Positions 10,501-18,098 of a DNA stretch of 64,000 nucleotides are shown in pieces; the stretch's first letter is position 1; every line of letters begins with the position of its first letter. This DNA comes from Rufibacter psychrotolerans (lineage in GTDB: Bacteria; Bacteroidota; Bacteroidia; Cytophagales; Hymenobacteraceae). The notes under the pieces were generated by a model. That model was not told the DNA's origin. It searched no databases and saw nothing but the letters and a program-made list of their open reading frames with translations. The stretch covers positions 1 to 64,000 of the forward strand of contig NZ_JAFFJV010000003.1 in assembly GCF_016924645.1 (NCBI RefSeq), given 5' to 3'. Position numbers and translations under genes: made by a program.

Positions 10501-10650
10501 AGACACGGTACTTTGCGCATGGGCCTCCTTGGGCAGGGTGCTTAGGAGCAGACAGGCCAGGAGTAAAAAAAGCCATCGGCTGAGCCCATGCCGCTCCAGA
10601 GGATATTGAGCTTGTTCCATCCCCAGTTGATTGGGTAAAGTTCTTTTCAT
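7531..10650 (-). CDS. SusC/RagA family TonB-dependent outer-membrane transporter
   Basis: 1039 residues. A signal peptide ends near AHAQ after a ~45-residue N-terminus; Met11 is an alternative start. Then comes the carboxypeptidase-regulatory-like domain (VSGRVVSTAGEALAGVTVVV), the plug with LQGLAAGVTVRTTGAPGAG and the SusC signature DIRGTGTFGANEPLYVIDG, followed by a 22-strand barrel ending in an aromatic residue (GVQFGF). It imports oligosaccharides bound by the SusD at 5956-7497. It is divergent from the symporter/galKT operon across a 781-bp gap. No HTCS, AraC or sigma/anti-sigma regulator gene is present beside it. Confidence 0.96.
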   Translation of the reverse strand: MKRTLPNQLGMEQAQYPLERHGLSRWLFLLLACLLLSTLPKEAHAQSTVSGRVVSTAGEALAGVTVVVRGTSNGASTDANGNFTLTLAPGQENGTLVFSYIGFRSQEVPIAGQTTVNVTLQSDEQALSEVVVIGYQTVRKEDLTGAVSVVDASDARRVTANTVAESLQGLAAGVTVRTTGAPGAGAKIDIRGTGTFGANEPLYVIDGMLSNATPDFNPNDIESIQVLKDASAAAIYGSRAANGVIIITTRRGKEGPLQITGNVKTGIQQFRKRWDLMNSTQFAELNRQAYAEVGVPPQTSVSTEFDPNVDTDWQEALMRTGSTQDYNLSLSGGSQTGTFLVSGNYFNNKGTIIDNSFERANFRINTTGERGRFSFGEFLLLSYTHDDYLEGNPLVDMLRMLPTMPIQSSRYVGPNNPEGWSVGDPVFANTFAENPIALQNLLQRDLYSYKIRGNAFVQFEILEGLAYKFNAGLESSFDNFRGFRRPGVIRQNTPNVRATADENRAQFLSTLFEHTVNFERQFGEHNVSAVAGISNQIFKYEQIYGQKQNLPFNSAGQYYTVLNQGDNPIVGSFRNEWAILGYLGRINYSFADKYLLSASFRRDGDSRFGPDYRWGNFPSVSVAWRISEEPFFTVPGVSDLKLRASYGALGNSEVLSPWQYFGRISPFPRAIFGPEQSIAPGAINIQLANQDLHWEEKKTTNFGVDAAFLNNRLSVTAEYFISETEDVLTNLPVPLTTGNAAPAGTTSSPPVNAASLRNTGVELSATLRSAENPFQWDLNVNLTHIKNEVIGLGNLGEGRTYIQSGDARTQVGRAIGEWYVLKTDGIFQSQQEIDAHRVQPNAKPGDIRYVDADGNGILDVDKDRTYVGSPWPDIQGGIVFNASYNNFTFSMQWYGVAGNKIYNRPRYWTDRGNENASYRSDYSPWTPTNTDTEDPRIGFGTTDPGIQLNARPDTDRWLEDGSYLRLRNLEIGYNLPVTLLQGIGVQTARVSLSGQNLVTFTKYTGLDPDIVGVNIFERGLDNGQYPALRIFSLGVQFGF

Positions 10651-11431
10651 ATGATCAATGGTTAAGTGGAAAGTTTATGACTTACGAAAGCGTTGTTGCT
10701 AGAATTAACTTATTTAAATACAAATGGTTTTCCTATTTATTCCTATTCCTCACGCCAGAATAGAATCTGGTGTGCGCCTGCCGGGCAGTGTTCTTCTTAA
10801 ATGGTTACTATGAGAACTGGCAGACCTGCCAGGAATTTCTTAGGCCAAAGCAGCTGCATCTCTCCTGCAAGGGGTAAGAGATGAACGGGAGCAGAAATCT
10901 GAACAGAACGAAAAAACGCGTTGAAAAGAGCGATACTGTACGCCTCTTTTACTCTATATGCAAAATGGAAAGCTTCTTGGAATGAATGGCAGGCCCGGCC
11001 CGCACCGCACAGCAAAGGGAAATACTACGGCCGCCGTGCCTCTTACTGCTATAAACGTTTCCTGGCCGCAAGTGTTTCGGCCGGGGCAGGGCAAACCGGC
11101 CCCTCACCCGCAGGAGCGCATCTTTTAAGCCAGGCAAACGGATGGGTACGTGATGGCTGTCTGTTACTGGACTGGGAGCAAACCGCTTTTAGCTGACATC
11201 AACTCTGGCAAGGTTCCAGGCGGGGCTGGCGCACTGCGGCGCTTGCCTGCGGCCGGGCGGCACCGGCTTCCTGAACCCTGTTGGTGGCATGCCGTTACGC
11301 CAAGCCGTGACTGCCCGCAGGCGCCTCAAGAAAATAGGATGTTCTTCTATGAAAAAACAACAAAAAAAAGATATCTTCACCCAATGCACTAAACCTTACA
11401 ACCTAAAAAAACAACTGTTACACTACTCACT
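10651..11431. other. Divergent regulatory region between PUL and galactose operon
   Basis: 781 bp without a recognisable gene. The first ~110 bp upstream of susC are AT-rich and probably hold its promoter. Near 10752-10775 there is a short inverted repeat (CACGCCAG and CTGGTGTG). The middle is GC-rich with weak open frames on both strands that show no domain, and the last ~90 bp before the symporter are A-rich. Long spacing suggests control of both operons from here. Confidence 0.4.
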
Positions 11432-13069
11432 ATGGGCTTACAAACCATTGACTACATTGTCTTTCTCGTCTACTTTTTCATTGTGGCGGGCTATGGCTAC
11501 TGGATTTACCGGCAGAAAAAAGCCGACCACATGGATTCTAAGGAGTACTTCCTGGCCGAAGGATCCCTTACCTGGTGGGCCATTGGGGCCTCGCTTATCG
11601 CCTCCAACATTTCTGCCGAACAATTTATTGGTATGTCAGGCTCAGGCTTTGCCATGGGACTTGCCATCTCTACCTATGAGTGGATGGCTGCGGCCACGCT
11701 GGTGGTGGTTGCCATCTTCTTCATCCCCATCTACCTCAAGAACAAGATCTACACCATGCCGCAGTTCCTCTCGCACCGGTACAATGATGCGGTGAGTACC
11801 ATCATGGCGGTGTTCTGGCTCCTGGTGTACGTGTTTGTGAACCTGTCTTCTATTCTGTACCTGGGGGCCCTGGCCATCCAGACCATTACGGGCATTGACT
11901 TCTACTACTGCATGTACGGTTGCGCCATCTTCGCTATTTTCATTACCCTGGGTGGTATGAAAGTGATTGGCTACACAGACGTGATTCAGGTGTTTGTACT
12001 GGTGCTGGGGGGCCTTGCCACTACGTACCTGGCCCTGGACCTGGTGTCTGACCAACTGGGGGGCACCGGCGCCTGGGACGGCCTGGGCTTCCTGCGCCAG
12101 CAGGCGGCCGACCACTTCAGCATGATTCTTTCTGAAGGCGAGATCATGATCCCGAACGGCGAGGGCGGCACCCGCGATGCCTACATGGACTTACCCGGCC
12201 TCTCTGTGCTGATTGGCGGTATGTGGATTGTGAACCTGAACTACTGGGGCTGTAACCAGTACATCACGCAGCGGGCCCTGGGTGCCGACCTGAAAACCGC
12301 CCGCAACGGTCTGTTGTTTGCCGCCTTCCTGAAACTGATGATGCCTATTATTGTGGTGCTGCCCGGTATTGCGGCCTACGTCCTGCACAAGAACGGCATG
12401 TTCCAGGCCGAGATGGCCAACGAGCTGGGCCACGTAAAACCAGACCACGCCTACCCGGTGCTGCTGAACCTGCTGCCCGCTGGCTTGAAAGGCTTGTCGT
12501 TCGCGGCGCTTACGGCTGCCATTGTGGCTTCCCTGGCCGGTAAAGCCAACAGTATCTCCACCATTTTCACCCTGGACATCTACCGCAAATTCTTCAACAA
12601 GAACGCCTCTGAGACCAGGCTGGTAGGCTTCGGGAAATTGATTGTGGTGCTTTCCTTTGTAATTGCCATTCTGGTAGCCCCGGTGCTGCGTAACCTGGAC
12701 CAGGCCTTCCAGTACATCCAGGAGTACACCGGCTTTATCTCTCCGGGGGTATTCGCCATTTTCGCGCTGGGCTTCTTCTGGAAGCGCACCACTTCTGCGG
12801 CTGCCTTAACCGCCGCGGTGCTCACCATTCCGCTCTCCACGTTCCTGAAGTTCCAGTTCCCCGAGATTCCGTTCCTGGACCGCATGGGCATTGTGTTTGT
12901 GGTGCTGGTGGCCCTGATGGTGCTCATTACCCTGCTGGATCCTAAGAGCAAGAACAACCCCAAAGGACTGGAGATTGATTCCTCCATGTTCAAGACCACT
13001 ACCTCGTTTGCCGTGGGCTCCGTTATTATCTGCGGTATCCTGGCGGCGCTTTACATTATTTTCTGGTAA
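11432..13069 (+). CDS. Sodium/solute symporter (SSS family), probable Na+/sugar symporter
   Basis: 545 residues and about 13-14 hydrophobic segments, the size and pattern of SGLT-type transporters. It starts MGLQTIDYIVFLVYF, with the SSS features SKEYFLAEGSLTWWAIGASLIASNIS near residues 35-60 and WGCNQYITQRALGA in the middle. It is followed 89 bp later by galK and then galT, so galactose (or a galactose-containing monosaccharide pool) is the likely substrate. It would act in the inner membrane after SusC/D import and periplasmic hydrolysis. Specificity is inferred from context; glucose or other hexoses are possible. Confidence 0.92.
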   Translation: MGLQTIDYIVFLVYFFIVAGYGYWIYRQKKADHMDSKEYFLAEGSLTWWAIGASLIASNISAEQFIGMSGSGFAMGLAISTYEWMAAATLVVVAIFFIPIYLKNKIYTMPQFLSHRYNDAVSTIMAVFWLLVYVFVNLSSILYLGALAIQTITGIDFYYCMYGCAIFAIFITLGGMKVIGYTDVIQVFVLVLGGLATTYLALDLVSDQLGGTGAWDGLGFLRQQAADHFSMILSEGEIMIPNGEGGTRDAYMDLPGLSVLIGGMWIVNLNYWGCNQYITQRALGADLKTARNGLLFAAFLKLMMPIIVVLPGIAAYVLHKNGMFQAEMANELGHVKPDHAYPVLLNLLPAGLKGLSFAALTAAIVASLAGKANSISTIFTLDIYRKFFNKNASETRLVGFGKLIVVLSFVIAILVAPVLRNLDQAFQYIQEYTGFISPGVFAIFALGFFWKRTTSAAALTAAVLTIPLSTFLKFQFPEIPFLDRMGIVFVVLVALMVLITLLDPKSKNNPKGLEIDSSMFKTTTSFAVGSVIICGILAALYIIFW

Positions 13070-13107
13070 TTACGGGCTACCCAAGCCTGATAACTTCCGT
13101 TAGTAGT

Positions 13108-13138
13108 ATCTCCGGGTGAGGCCTTCTCATCCGGAGAT
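13108..13138 (+). promoter_or_regulatory. Long hairpin between symporter and galK
   Basis: ATCTCCGG and CCGGAGAT pair, and the inner TGAG/CTCA extends the stem, leaving a small loop. There is no U-run. It lies 39 bp after the symporter stop and ends about 20 bp before galK, so it could stabilise the upstream message, attenuate or be a processing site. Confidence 0.5.
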
Positions 13139-13158
13139 TCACATTTTATAGAGCAACC

Positions 13159-14325
13159 ATGGTTGAAGACATCGTAGCCAGGTTCAAGGACCTGTACCAA
13201 GCAGAGCCGGTGGTGGTACGTTCCCCCGGCCGGGTAAACCTTATTGGCGAGCACACCGACTACAACGAGGGCTTTGTGCTGCCAGCCGCCATCAACAAGG
13301 AAATCTACTTTGCCATTGCGCCCAACGGTACCCACACCCTGCGGGCCCACGCGTATGACCTGGAGGAAAGCGCGGAGTTTGACCTGAACAACGTGCAGCG
13401 CACAAACATTGGCTGGGCCAATTACCTGCTGGGCGTGGTAGCGCAGCTGCAGAAAGCCGGGCATGAGGTAAAGGGCTTTAACCTGGTGTTTGGGGGCAAC
13501 GTGCCCATTGGGGCCGGGCTCTCCTCTTCCGCAGCTGTGGAGTGCGGGCTGGCCTACGCCCTCAACTACCTGTACGCCTACGGCATTGAGCGCTTTGACC
13601 TGGTGAAAATGGCCCAGAAAGCCGAGCACGAGTACGCCCTGGTCATGTGCGGCATCATGGACCAGTTTGCCAGCATGTTTGGCAAGCACAACCACGTGGT
13701 AAAGCTGGACTGCCGCTCCCTGGAGTACCAGTACTACCCCTTCAACATCAATGATTACCGCATTGTGCTCTGCGACACGCAGGTGAAGCACTCGCTGGCC
13801 TCCTCTGAGTACAACACGCGCCGCCAGGAATGCGAGACCGGCGTGGCCCTGCTCCAGAAACACTACCCCCATATCCACAGCCTGCGCGATGTGACGCCAG
13901 AGATGCTGGCGCAGCACCAGGCCGAGTTTGACCCGGTGGTGTACCGCCGCTGCACCTACGTGGTACAGGAGAACCTGCGGGTAGAGGAAGCATGCCAGGA
14001 CCTGGAGCGCGGCGACTTAGTGGCGTTCGGGCAAAAGATGTTCGCCTCGCACCAAGGCCTGCAGCACGACTACGAGGTAAGCTGCCCCGAGCTGGATTTC
14101 CTGGCCGACCAAGCCCGCCACTCAGACGCGGTGCTAGGGGCCCGCATGATGGGCGGCGGCTTTGGGGGCTGTACCATTAACCTGGTGAAACTGGACCAAC
14201 TGGACCAGTTCACCCGCCAGATGAGCGAGGCCTACCAGGCGCAGTACGGCATTACGCTCAAGACCTACGTGGCCGAGATTGTAGACGGCAGCAGCCTGGT
14301 ACCCGTAGACTTTTCTAAAAAGTAG
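13159..14325 (+). CDS. galK: Galactokinase
   Basis: 388 residues, full length for a GHMP-family galactokinase. It shows the galactose-binding signature [16 protein letters not shown] near residue 20-35, the ATP-binding [13 protein letters not shown] loop near residue 118, and the C-terminal GHMP motif [14 protein letters not shown]. It phosphorylates galactose to galactose-1-phosphate in the cytoplasm. It is followed 41 bp later by galT in the same operon. Galactose epimerase is not in the window. Confidence 0.97.
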   Translation: MVEDIVARFKDLYQAEPVVVRSPGRVNLIGEHTDYNEGFVLPAAINKEIYFAIAPNGTHTLRAHAYDLEESAEFDLNNVQRTNIGWANYLLGVVAQLQKAGHEVKGFNLVFGGNVPIGAGLSSSAAVECGLAYALNYLYAYGIERFDLVKMAQKAEHEYALVMCGIMDQFASMFGKHNHVVKLDCRSLEYQYYPFNINDYRIVLCDTQVKHSLASSEYNTRRQECETGVALLQKHYPHIHSLRDVTPEMLAQHQAEFDPVVYRRCTYVVQENLRVEEACQDLERGDLVAFGQKMFASHQGLQHDYEVSCPELDFLADQARHSDAVLGARMMGGGFGGCTINLVKLDQLDQFTRQMSEAYQAQYGITLKTYVAEIVDGSSLVPVDFSKK

Positions 14326-14366
14326 CCCTGGCGCGCCAACCTGTCCCACCCCATACCCAAGAAACT

Positions 14367-15392
14367 ATGAGCCAGTTTGACATTACAGAGCATTCGCACC
14401 GCCGCTTCAACCCCTTGCTGGGCGAGTGGGTGCTGGTGTCGCCGCACCGGTCCAAGCGCCCCTGGCAGGGGCAGCAGGAATCTGCCGAAAAGGACACCCG
14501 CCCCCAGTATGATCCCACCTGCTACCTGTGCCCCACCAACGTGCGCGCCAACGGCGAAACCAACCCAGATTACCCGGCCACCTTTGTGTTTGTGAATGAT
14601 TTTGCGGCGCTGCAGGCCGAAAGCCCCTCAGGCTCCTTTACCAAGGGCGGGCTGCTCCGGGCCGAGGGCGAGCGCGGCATCTGCAAGGTCATCTGCTTCT
14701 CGCCCCGCCACGACCTCACCCTCTCAGACATGGAGGTGCAGGACATCAAGCAAGTGGTGGACCTTTGGCAGGAGCAGTACCTGGAGCTGGGCGCGCTGGA
14801 GGAAATAGGGTACGTGCAGATCTTTGAGAACAAGGGCAGCGTGATGGGCAGCAGCAACCCGCACCCGCACGGCCAGATCTGGGCCCAGAGCTCGATCCCC
14901 GGCGAGCCCGCCAAAGAAACCGAGCAGCAGGAAGCCTACTTCCAGCAGAACGGCCGCAGCCTGCTCGCAGATTACCTGGCGTTGGAACTGGAAGAGAACA
15001 CCCGTCTGGTGGTGGAGAATGCCCACTTTGTGGCCCTGGTGCCTTTCTGGGCCGTGTGGCCGTTTGAGACCCTTGTCATCCCGCGCCGCCACTTCCAGCA
15101 TTTGGGCCAGATCACCGAGGAGGAGAAATTCGGCTACGCCGATATCATGAAACGTCTTTCCTCGGTGTACGACAAGTTGTTTCAGACCTCATTCCCGTAC
15201 TCGGCGGGCATTCACCAGAGCCCCACCGATGGCAGGGACTACCCCGGCTGGCACCTGCACATGCACTTCTACCCGCCACTGCTCAGATCGGCCACGGTGA
15301 AGAAGTTCATGGTAGGCTACGAGCTCATGGCCGACCCACAGCGCGACATCACCCCAGAAAGCGCCGCCGAACGCCTCAGAGGATTGCTTTAA
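14367..15392 (+). CDS. galT: Galactose-1-phosphate uridylyltransferase
   Basis: 341 residues with the GalT HIT-superfamily fold. It has the zinc-site Cys pair in CYLCPTN, the active-site [10 protein letters not shown] (the nucleophilic His of HPHGQ) and the second half [22 protein letters not shown]. It exchanges UMP between UDP-glucose and galactose-1-phosphate. As last gene of the symporter-galK-galT operon it commits sugar released by the neighbouring PUL to the Leloir pathway. A palindrome copy lies 4 bp after its stop. Confidence 0.97.
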   Translation: MSQFDITEHSHRRFNPLLGEWVLVSPHRSKRPWQGQQESAEKDTRPQYDPTCYLCPTNVRANGETNPDYPATFVFVNDFAALQAESPSGSFTKGGLLRAEGERGICKVICFSPRHDLTLSDMEVQDIKQVVDLWQEQYLELGALEEIGYVQIFENKGSVMGSSNPHPHGQIWAQSSIPGEPAKETEQQEAYFQQNGRSLLADYLALELEENTRLVVENAHFVALVPFWAVWPFETLVIPRRHFQHLGQITEEEKFGYADIMKRLSSVYDKLFQTSFPYSAGIHQSPTDGRDYPGWHLHMHFYPPLLRSATVKKFMVGYELMADPQRDITPESAAERLRGLL

Positions 15393-15395
15393 CTC

Positions 15396-15433
15396 CTGTT
15401 TCGGGCCCATTTTCTGGAAATCAGCCCCAAAAC
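15396..15433. repeat. Dispersed intergenic palindrome, copy 5
   Basis: CTGTTTCGGGCCC arm, ATTTTCTGGAAAT centre, AGCCCCAAAAC right arm, directly after galT. Confidence 0.75.
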
Positions 15434-15445
15434 AAAAGCCCTTAC

Positions 15446-15478
15446 AGCCCTCACAGGATTCAGGAACCTGTGAGGGCT
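15446..15478. repeat. Perfect 12-bp-stem hairpin after galT
   Basis: AGCCCTCACAGG and CCTGTGAGGGCT flank a 9-nt loop. It could terminate galT transcription, but only TC follows on the plus side rather than a U-run. Confidence 0.6.
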
Positions 15479-15649
15479 TCACATGAGCAGGATTTTCAGG
15501 AAGGGTTTGATTTTCAGGATTACGTTGGAGCGGGAGTTGGCCCAGACACTCGCAGGTCGTCCGGACACTACGAGGTCTTTTGAGCTGGCCCAGTTGCGGT
15601 GGCGCGGGCATTAAAACCCATCCTCCCGTTTCAAGAGAAAAAATCATCC

Positions 15650-15679
15650 GCTGGCGCGAGCGTCCCGCTCGTGTCCGCA
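15650..15679 (+). repeat. REP-like hairpin, GGCGCGAG family, copy a
   Basis: GCTGGCGCGAGCG and CGCTCGTGTCCGC form an imperfect hairpin. A nearly identical copy lies at 17479-17509 and an inverted one at 17855-17887. Confidence 0.75.
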
Positions 15680-15843
15680 CGCATAGCAGATCATCGTTTC
15701 CCTCCCTGGGTGGTTCCTGCACAGCCCGCACCAAAAGCCTTGCTCACTTGTCCCCAAGGCCTTTTCAAATTGACTTGAAGGGCAAGAGTAGTGTGGCGTT
15801 CTTACCAAGAGCTATCCATTCCGTACGGCTGAGCCTTTGGGCA

Positions 15844-15880
15844 TTTTGGGGCTGTTTTCTAAAAATCCAGTTAAAAACAG
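15844..15880. repeat. Dispersed intergenic palindrome, copy 6
   Basis: TTTTGGGGCTG arm, TTTTCTAAAAA centre, degenerate right arm ending AAAAACAG. It lies 64 bp upstream of the beta-CASP gene. Confidence 0.6.
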
Positions 15881-15943
15881 CTTTTTACGCATCAAGAAAA
15901 GCTGCCGCCCGTACAATCCCCACCATTCAGAAGTACAGACCCT

Positions 15944-17311
15944 ATGACCATATCTTTTTACGGTGCGGCCCAGAGCGTGACCGGCAGCAAGCATTTGATT
16001 ACCCTGGAGAACGGAAAGCGCATTCTGCTGGACTGCGGCCTTACCCAAGGCATGGGCGACAAAACCGAGGAACTGAACAGCTCCTTTGACTTTGAGCCCG
16101 AAAACCTGACCTGCGTGCTTCTGTCGCACGCGCATATTGACCACTCGGGCCTTATTCCCCTGCTGGTGCGCGAGGGGTACACCGGACCCATCTATTGCAC
16201 TCCGCCTACCCTGGAGCTCTGTAAGCTGCTGCTCATGGACAGCGCCCGCATTCAGCAGAACAACCACCACGGCAGCAGCTCGCCGCTTTACACCGAAGAA
16301 GACGCTGAGCAGGCCCTGCAGCAGTTTGTGACCGTGCCGTATGATGAACCGTACCCTATTGACGAGGACATTGAGCTGCTCTTCACAGATACCGGCCACG
16401 TGTTGGGCAGTGCCGCCATCAACCTCCGGCTGCAGGACAACGGGCAGGAACGTACCCTGTGTTTCAGCGGCGACATCGGGCGGTTCGCCAACCGCATCCT
16501 CAACCCGCCGCAGCCGTTTCCGCAGGCCGAGATCATCATCTGCGAGTCTACCTACGGCAACCGCGTGCACGACAGCCTGGAGAACACTGAGGAGCGCCTG
16601 CAGAAGATTGTGCAGGAAGTATGCGTAGAGCGGCAAGGCAAACTCCTGATTCCGGCCTTCAGCATCGGGCGTACGCAGGAGCTGATCTACTCCCTGAACT
16701 ACCTGGCCGAAGAAGGTCGCCTGCCCAACGTGAAGGTGTTCGTGGACAGCCCGCTCTCGGTGTACGCCACCGATATCATGCGCGACAATCCGCAGTATTT
16801 CCGGGATTCCATGCAGGAGTACATCAAGGACGACCCAGACCCGTTCGGGTTTCCGCAGCTCAGCTACATCACCGAGGTAGACGACTCCAAGGAGCTCAAC
16901 AAGATAGACGAGCCCTGCGTGATCATCTCCTCCTCGGGCATGATGCAGGCCGGCCGCATTCTGCACCACCTCAAAAGCAACCTCTCAGACCCCAACAGCG
17001 CGGTGCTCATCACGGGCTACTGCGAACCTACTACCCTGGGCGGCAAACTCATGAACGGCGCCGAGAAAGTGTACCTGATGGGCGAAGAAGTGGAGGTGAA
17101 GGCCGAAATGATGATCATGAAGGAGTACAGCGCCCACGCCGACTACGGCGACATTGCCAAGTTCCTGCACTGCCAGGACAAGGAAAAGATTCAGCGTATC
17201 TTCCTGGTGCACGGCGAAAAGTCTACCATGCACCAACTCAAAGAAGACCTCACCGAGCTGGGCTACCAGAACATTGAGATTCCGGAGTTCCGGCTGTCTT
17301 ACGTGGTCTAG
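15944..17311 (+). CDS. Beta-CASP metallo-beta-lactamase-fold protein (RNA-processing-type hydrolase)
   Basis: 455 residues. The metallo-beta-lactamase core has the metal motif SHAHIDHSG near residue 65 and a later Asp in FSGDIGR. The beta-CASP insertion (CESTYGNRVHDS, then GRTQELIYSLNYL) and a C-terminal RNA-specificity domain (EYSAHADYGDIAKF, LVHGE) follow in the order seen in CPSF-73/Ysh1-like bacterial proteins. It is probably a zinc-dependent RNA hydrolase; the biological substrate is unknown. It stands alone between two repeat-rich spacers. The start at 15944 gives the canonical short MTISFYGAAQSVTGS N-terminus. Confidence 0.93.
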   Translation: MTISFYGAAQSVTGSKHLITLENGKRILLDCGLTQGMGDKTEELNSSFDFEPENLTCVLLSHAHIDHSGLIPLLVREGYTGPIYCTPPTLELCKLLLMDSARIQQNNHHGSSSPLYTEEDAEQALQQFVTVPYDEPYPIDEDIELLFTDTGHVLGSAAINLRLQDNGQERTLCFSGDIGRFANRILNPPQPFPQAEIIICESTYGNRVHDSLENTEERLQKIVQEVCVERQGKLLIPAFSIGRTQELIYSLNYLAEEGRLPNVKVFVDSPLSVYATDIMRDNPQYFRDSMQEYIKDDPDPFGFPQLSYITEVDDSKELNKIDEPCVIISSSGMMQAGRILHHLKSNLSDPNSAVLITGYCEPTTLGGKLMNGAEKVYLMGEEVEVKAEMMIMKEYSAHADYGDIAKFLHCQDKEKIQRIFLVHGEKSTMHQLKEDLTELGYQNIEIPEFRLSYVV

Positions 17312-17337
17312 CGCACCAGTTGCATATCTAAAAGCCG

Positions 17338-17379
17338 CCTGATTCAGGCCTGTTTCTATGAAAACAGGCCTGAATCAGG
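17338..17379. repeat. Dispersed intergenic palindrome, copy 7
   Basis: The cleanest copy: CCTGATTCAGGCCTG and CAGGCCTGAATCAGG arms around GTTTCTATGAAAAC. It lies 27 bp after the beta-CASP stop. Confidence 0.8.
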
Positions 17380-17478
17380 CGCTTTGTTTTAAAGAATTGC
17401 GTAGCACAGGTTGCTTCTCCTAAGGATAAAAAGTCACCGCAGTTGCGTTCAGTTGCGCCTCCATTCTGCGTGTTGCTC

Positions 17479-17509
17479 CGCTGGCGCGAGCGTCCCGCTC
17501 GTGTCCGCC
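17479..17509 (+). repeat. REP-like hairpin, GGCGCGAG family, copy b
   Basis: Same core as the copy at 15650-15679 for about 28 bases. Confidence 0.75.
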
Positions 17510-17572
17510 CGCATGCCTGTTTCACCGCTTGCTCCACCATGTAGCGGGGATTATATGTGAAACCGCTGGGTA

Positions 17573-17789
17573 ACCCACCCCCACCCCTCCCAGGAGGGGA
17601 GTTCCCCCAAGGAGGGCAGTTCCAACAAATCACTGTCAATAGTTCTCTAACGGTTGTCACCTCCCCTTTAGCAGTCAGTTGTCACCTCTCCATCAGCAGT
17701 TGGCACCCTGCAGCGTGGGAAGATTCCTGCAACGTGGGGAATCCCTCGCAAAACCGGAAACTCCCCTCCTGGGAGGGGTGGGGGTGGGT
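17573..17789. repeat. 217-bp element with 31-bp perfect inverted repeats and G-quadruplex motifs
   Basis: The arms at 17573-17603 and 17759-17789 are exact reverse complements. On the plus strand the right arm contains GGGAGGGGTGGGGGTGGG, four G-runs with single-base loops; the left arm carries the same on the minus strand. Each arm can alternatively fold as CCCCTCC/GGAGGGG. Inside are two pairs of direct repeats: GTTGTCACCTCyCC near 17650-17690 and CCTGCArCGTGGG near 17710-17740. No coding capacity was seen. Confidence 0.8.
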
Positions 17790-17854
17790 CCGCTGTGTCT
17801 GGATCAACAAGCTGCTTGAAAAGCGTAGCAAGGTATATAAACCCCCGCCGTTTG

Positions 17855-17887
17855 TGCGGACACGAGCGGGACGCTCGCGCCAGCGGA
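17855..17887 (-). repeat. REP-like hairpin, GGCGCGAG family, copy c (inverted)
   Basis: GCGGACACGAGCGG and ACGCTCGCGCCAGC; the reverse complement of the copies at 15650 and 17479. Confidence 0.75.
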
Positions 17888-17927
17888 AGCCGGCCAGCAT
17901 GATGCATCGGCTTGCCGGGAGTGAAGG

Positions 17928-17969
17928 CGGGTTTTGGGGCAATTCTGCTCTAAACTGCCCCAAAACCCG
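17928..17969. repeat. Dispersed palindrome variant, copy 8
   Basis: A perfect 14-bp stem (CGGGTTTTGGGGCA with TGCCCCAAAACCCG) but a different central sequence from the other copies. Confidence 0.65.
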
Positions 17970-18057
17970 ATTTTCACCTGCCAACAGACCGCAGGGTAGA
18001 AGCGCAAACCGGCTCCTTGGGCTGGATGCTCTTCTACTCATGGGGCTGTATTGTTCA

Positions 18058-18098
18058 CCCGTTTTAGAGCCGTTTTGGGGAAAACTGGAGTAAAAGGG
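18058..18098. repeat. Dispersed intergenic palindrome, copy 9
   Basis: CGTTTTAGAGCC arm, GTTTTGGGGAAAAC centre, GGAGTAAAAGGG right arm. It abuts the stop codon of the SulP gene. Confidence 0.65.

Larger units (their letters stand above)
15393..15943. other. Repeat-dense spacer after galT
   Basis: 551 bp containing two dispersed palindromes (15396-15433, 15844-15880), a perfect 12-bp-stem hairpin (15446-15478), two near-identical GACACT-nCGAGGTC-type units near 15543-15580 and a REP-like GGCGCGAG hairpin (15650-15679). No gene with recognisable features was found. Confidence 0.6.
17312..18098. other. Repeat-dense 787-bp spacer
   Basis: No credible gene. It contains three dispersed palindromes, two REP-like hairpins in opposite orientation (17479-17509, 17855-17887) and a 217-bp element bounded by a perfect 31-bp inverted repeat (17573-17789). 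Open frames here are translations of the repeats. Confidence 0.7.

Noticed and set aside
10797..11389. Several 60-90 codon frames between susC and the symporter
   Set aside because: They occur on both strands, overlap each other, lack recognisable motifs or start context, and lie in a regulatory gap.
17557..18093. Open frames of 60-178 codons in the 17.3-18.1 kb spacer
   Set aside because: They translate the G-rich inverted repeat and the GGCGCGAG hairpins, which repeat elsewhere.
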